Assembly (NCBI RefSeq): GCF_024679095.1
Contig: NW_026110518.1
Span: 1,047,781 to 1,111,780, forward strand
DNA from: Eriocheir sinensis
Taxonomy: Eukaryota > Arthropoda > Malacostraca > Decapoda > Varunidae
Direction: 5' to 3'
DNA: 64,000 nucleotides
Both the position numbers and the translations under genes were made by a program. Within the stretch, counting starts at the first letter, position 1. The number at the start of each line of letters is the position of its first letter. Of the stretch, positions 60,472 through 64,000 are shown piece by piece. Below the pieces are notes generated by a model that did no database searches, had not been told where the DNA came from, and saw only the letters and a list, made by a program, of their open reading frames with translations.

Positions 60472-62390
60472 TTTACATAGATTTACATAGAAAATCAGAC
60501 CACACAGACCCCATGGTCCAGACTTGGTGGTCTGTCCTTAAACCTAAGTGATTTTACATTAATCAGAAGACTCCAAAACGTTGCATTTCTACTCTAGTTG
60601 ATATTAAGTTGAAGGAAGTGACGGTCGAGCTTATTTTTGAAGGAGTCAATCGTGTTACACTGGACCACTGATGATGGGAGCTTATTCCATTCTCGCACTA
60701 CAACGTTGGTGAAGAAAAATTTGGTGCAGTCTGAATTTACTTGTCTACATCTGAGTTTTACGCCATTGTTCCTCGTGCGCAAAGTGTCATCGATCATAAA
60801 CAATGTTGATCTGTCTACATTCGTGAAACCATTAAGTATTTTAAAACATTCGATCAGTTTTCCTCGGAGGCGACGTTTCTCAAGAGAGAACATGTTAAGG
60901 GTAGAAAGCCTTTCTTCGTAGGATTTGTTGCGCAAGGAAGGATAATTTTCGTTGCCCGACGCTGAACACCTTCTAATTTAGCAATATCCTTTGCATGGTG
61001 GGGAGACCAAAACTGTACCGCATATTCCAAGTGGGGTCTGACTAAACTGTTGTAGAGCAGAGTATTACATCTTTATTCTTAAATAAAAGTTTCTTTTAAT
61101 GAAGCCCAACATTCTGTTCGCTTTATTTGCTGCATCGATGCATTGCTGTGAGAATTTGAGGTTTGACGCGATTTTGACCCCCAAGTCCTTGACGCATTGA
61201 ACGCTTTTGAGTTTAACGCCGCGCATTTCGTAATCAAACTTCTTATTCCTCGTTCCAACTTGAAGGACCTGGCACTTGTCTACGTTAAAGGGCATCTCCC
61301 ATCTATCCGACCAAGCTGAAATTTTGTGCAAATCCTCTTGGAGGCTTTGCCTGTCTTCGTCAGTGAGAACCGAGTTACCAATCTTTGTGTCGTCTGCAAA
61401 TTTACTAATGCGGTTATTGAGTCCAACATCCACGTCGTTGATGTACATAATGAAGAGCACTGGGCCAAGAACCGAGCCCTGAGGAACGCCGCTAGTGACC
61501 GGCGCCCACTCTGAGTTAAATCCGTCAATCACTACTCGTTGTTTTCTGTTGCTCAACCAATTCGCGATCCATTGGTTTACCTGACCGTCAATACCTATTT
61601 GCTTTAATTTGTAAAGTAATTTATGATGCGGGACTTTATCAAACGCTTTCTGGAAATCAAGATAGACTACGTCCAGTGATTTGGTTACGTCATAAACAGT
61701 GAAGAGGTCGTTATAAAGGTTAATAGATTTGACAGGCAGGATCTTTTGTTTCGGAAGCCATGTTGTGAGTCCCCAATTAATGAGTGGCTTTCAAGGTAAC
61801 TCACAATTTTGTCTCTAATTATGCCCTCAAGTAGCTTACCTACAACCGAAGTTAGACTAATGGGCCTGTAATTACCTGGTACTTTTTGTCTCCTTTCTTA
61901 AAATCGGTGTCACGTTAGCCTTTTTCCAATCTGAAGGGACAATGCCTTGTCGCAAGGACATATTGAATACGGTTGTGAGGAGAGTATTTCGCTCTTTGTT
62001 TCTTTCAGCAGAGTTGGATATACTTTATCAGGTCCAGGACTTTTATTTGTTTTAAGTGATTTGAGGGCTTTAAGGACTTCATCGGGTTTTATTTCAAAGT
62101 TAGACAATGCATGCTCGGGATTTACATTAGTACTGGTGTTGGTGGTGGTGGTGGGAGGACTGTTATTATTAAACACCGAGGAAAAGTAATTATTTAATAG
62201 GTTTGCAACGTGTTGGCTGTCAGTCACTAGTGCACCGTCGCTGTTTGTTAAAGGTCCAATTCCACTTCTGATCGCCTTTCTGTTGTTTATGTAACTGAAG
62301 AAGGATTTCGGATTATTTTTACAGTTGGCTGCAATATTTTCTTCATATCTACGCTTTGCCTGATGCACTAATCTGAAGAAGTAGATTTTT
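60472..62390 (-). pseudogene. CR1-like LINE RT, frame-broken
   Basis: The minus strand starts in the pre-RT region (HQAKRRYEENIAANCKNNPK, KSLKTNKSPGPDKVYPTLLK at 62368-61930) and runs through VYLDFQKAFDKVPHHKL near 61640. Frame 61556-61065 holds [34 protein letters not shown] and SKFADDTKIG. The C-terminus is 60935-60594 ([39 protein letters not shown]). Frame changes lie near 61915 and 61065-60935. The 3' end carries two TATGTAAATC units (60472-60492 on the plus strand), a CR1-like tail. It is 5'-truncated, lacking the endonuclease, and related to but diverged from 54548-56060. Confidence 0.85.
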
Positions 62391-62718
62391 GAGATCTCGA
62401 ATTGAATGGCTACACAGACACGGGAGAGATGCGCGCTGCGTGTCTGTGAACTCTGGCTGTTGGCTGAAGCATTCTGTGGGTTGGCCTGACTTAGGACCAG
62501 AGGTCGGACAAATATTTAAAGGACACAAAACATTTTTTCACACAAAGCAGTGATTTTCGCAAAAACAAATCGCTGTTTCTGCTGGATATTTACATACCAA
62601 GTGTCCCAAACACGACACTTTCAGCAGATCCCTGTTGGTACCTTCCTGGCGGCGGTGTTTCAGCGGTCTGCTTACTAATTATTGAGTTAGAAGATACAGG
62701 CGAGTGGTGTCGGGAGTG
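62391..62718. other. No feature recognised
   Basis: Unique sequence between the LINE and an ACT microsatellite. Confidence 0.4.
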
Positions 62719-62732
62719 ACTACTACTACTAT

Positions 62733-62768
<36 letters not shown>

Positions 62769-62800
62769 CACTACTACTACTACTACTTCTACTACTACTA
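62719..62800. repeat. (ACT)n microsatellite
   Basis: ACT/ATT/CCA triplets over about 80 bp at the 5' edge of a truncated LINE. Confidence 0.95.
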
Positions 62801-62802
62801 CT

Positions 62803-63192
62803 ATGCATCTCACGTGTGGGGGGGCTCCACCCACACAGCTCTTCTGGACAGAGTGGAGGCTAAGGCTCTACGTCTCAGCAGCTCTCCTCCTACTGATAGT
62901 CTTCTACCTCTTAAATTCCGCCGCGATGTTGCCTCTCTTTCTATCTTCTATCGATATTTCCACGCTGACTGCTCTTCTGAACTTGCTAACTGCATGCCTC
63001 CCCCCCTCCCGCGGCCCCGCTGCACACGACTTTCTACTCATGTTCATCCCTATACTGTCCAAACCCCTTAAGCAAGAGTTAACCAGCATCTTCACTCTTT
63101 CATCCCTCACGCTGGTAAACTCTGGAACAATCTTCCTTCATCTGTATTTCCTCCTGCCTACGAGTTGAACTCTTTCAAGAGGAGGGTATCAG
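62803..63192 (+). pseudogene. Jockey-like LINE C-terminal fragment
   Basis: Plus-strand similarity to 26140-26525: EAKALRLSSSPPTDSLLPLK, ASLSIFYRYFHADCSSELAN, and later LWNNLPSSVFPPAYELNSF in another frame. It breaks off at GGGTATCAG where the hAT-type element starts. Confidence 0.8.
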
Positions 63193-64000
63193 CATAGCTG
63201 GGCACGATAACAGAAAACCTTATTCCCGATAACTGATAATGAAAAACCTTAACGGCGATAACCGATATTCGTTAACTAGAGACACAAATATAGGCGATAA
63301 CCGATAACCGATAACCGATATAAATCCACAATTCCGATACTAGCTAGCGATAAGTCCGATAGGCGAAAACGATACTATATTGATATTTCAGATAGAACAA
63401 CATTGATGATTAAAATTTTCATTATCTGTATTTTAGGAAACTTACAAAACCTTAAAACCACACGTTGACACGTACATATGGATGGTAATACTAGAAATGC
63501 CTGAACCGGTGTTGTGTTATTTGGCGTCCCCACCGTCAAAAATTGTTTACAAACACTGGTCTCTCGTGAACGGTGCATGCTCAGACCAGCAAGCGTAGAC
63601 CTGTACAGTCTCACAAAGCTTTTAAACCGTAATTAAGAATTGCTCGAAGGCTGAATCAGACATATTATAGTACCACTACCACCGTCCTCGCTGTTTCTAG
63701 AATGACACTCTGTACGAGTCGTATTTATATGTACAGAGTGCCGTTCTAGAAACAGCGAGGATGTGGTACTGTATGTTTGATTCAGCTTTCCAGCAACTCT
63801 TAATGTGTTAAAAAGCATTGTGAGACTGTACAAATCTACACTTAATAGTCTGATCATGCGCAGTTTACGAGAGACCATTGTTTGTAAACAAAACGCCAAC
63901 TTTTGACGACGGGACACCAAATAACACAACACCGGGTACCTTCAGTATCATGGCATGGTCACAAACGAATATGGAATATCAAATTTGATGAAGTGAATAA
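63193..64000. mobile_element. hAT-type nonautonomous element, copy 3, runs off window
   Basis: Starts CATAGCTGGGCACGATAACA, with subterminal GATAACCGATA repeats and the palindromic centre at about 63510-63935, colinear with copies 1 and 2. The right end is beyond the window. The host LINE sequence immediately before it is ggtatcag (63185-63192). Confidence 0.85.

Overview
The window looks like repeat-dense nuclear DNA from an arthropod, most likely a decapod crustacean. That is an inference from the mix of elements: several long interspersed element (LINE) families, a tRNA-derived SINE, hAT, P, pogo and piggyBac-type DNA transposons, solo-LTR debris, very abundant CT/GT/TA/ACT microsatellites, TTAGG-like motifs, and splice-site-like signals inside interrupted reading frames. 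There is no bacterial gene organisation. I see no confidently intact host gene; nearly all real coding signal belongs to mobile elements, mostly broken.

Layout. 0.9-3.5 kb: a 31/35-bp minisatellite, a GTA microsatellite and a long pyrimidine tract. 3.9-9.7 kb: two SINE copies, a reverse-transcriptase (RT) fragment, CT arrays, and a minus-strand series of degenerate coding-like modules ending in a possible exon of an unrecognised gene (9076-9646). 10.2-13.2 kb: a nearly full-length but broken hAT (ZMYM1-like) transposase. 13.95-15.58 kb: a pogo-like element with TA target duplication. 16.1-17.5 kb: a 1,118-bp hAT-type nonautonomous element inserted in a LINE 3' end, with an exact 8-bp target duplication. 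18-21.2 kb: RT-derived fragments carrying in-frame tandem expansions of 99 bp and 54 bp. 23.8-26.7 kb: a jockey-like LINE with poly-A tail, followed by stacked DNA transposons to 29.6 kb. 30.5-31.7 kb: a piggyBac-like nonautonomous element. 33.4-38.0 kb: three further LINE copies, one with a zinc-finger plus endonuclease-like C-terminus that is interrupted by a solo LTR.

39.1-46.5 kb holds the most interesting structure. An LTR has been split by a 6,990-bp element with about 280-bp terminal inverted repeats starting CAAGGAGAC and a perfect 8-bp duplication (gttgaagg). Inside, on the minus strand, are a THAP-like first exon with a splice donor and a segment carrying a P-element transposase signature. 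I interpret it as a decayed P-superfamily transposon. It has itself been hit by a LINE that was hit by another LINE, and a related end fragment lies at 35.5 kb.

48.4-58.9 kb is about 9 kb of a 26-bp pyrimidine-rich minisatellite whose plus strand is nearly stop-free in all three frames, so it makes spurious giant ORFs. A CR1-like LINE with an open RT frame sits inside it. 59.96-64 kb: compound TA/GA/GT microsatellites, a CR1-like LINE on the minus strand, and a third copy of the hAT-type element running off the window end inside a jockey-like LINE tail.

The sequence behaves as a nest of insertions. LINE tails serve as landing pads for DNA transposons, and microsatellites often mark element ends. 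Positions of repeat boundaries are by eye and may be off by a few bases to tens of bases unless exact junctions are stated.
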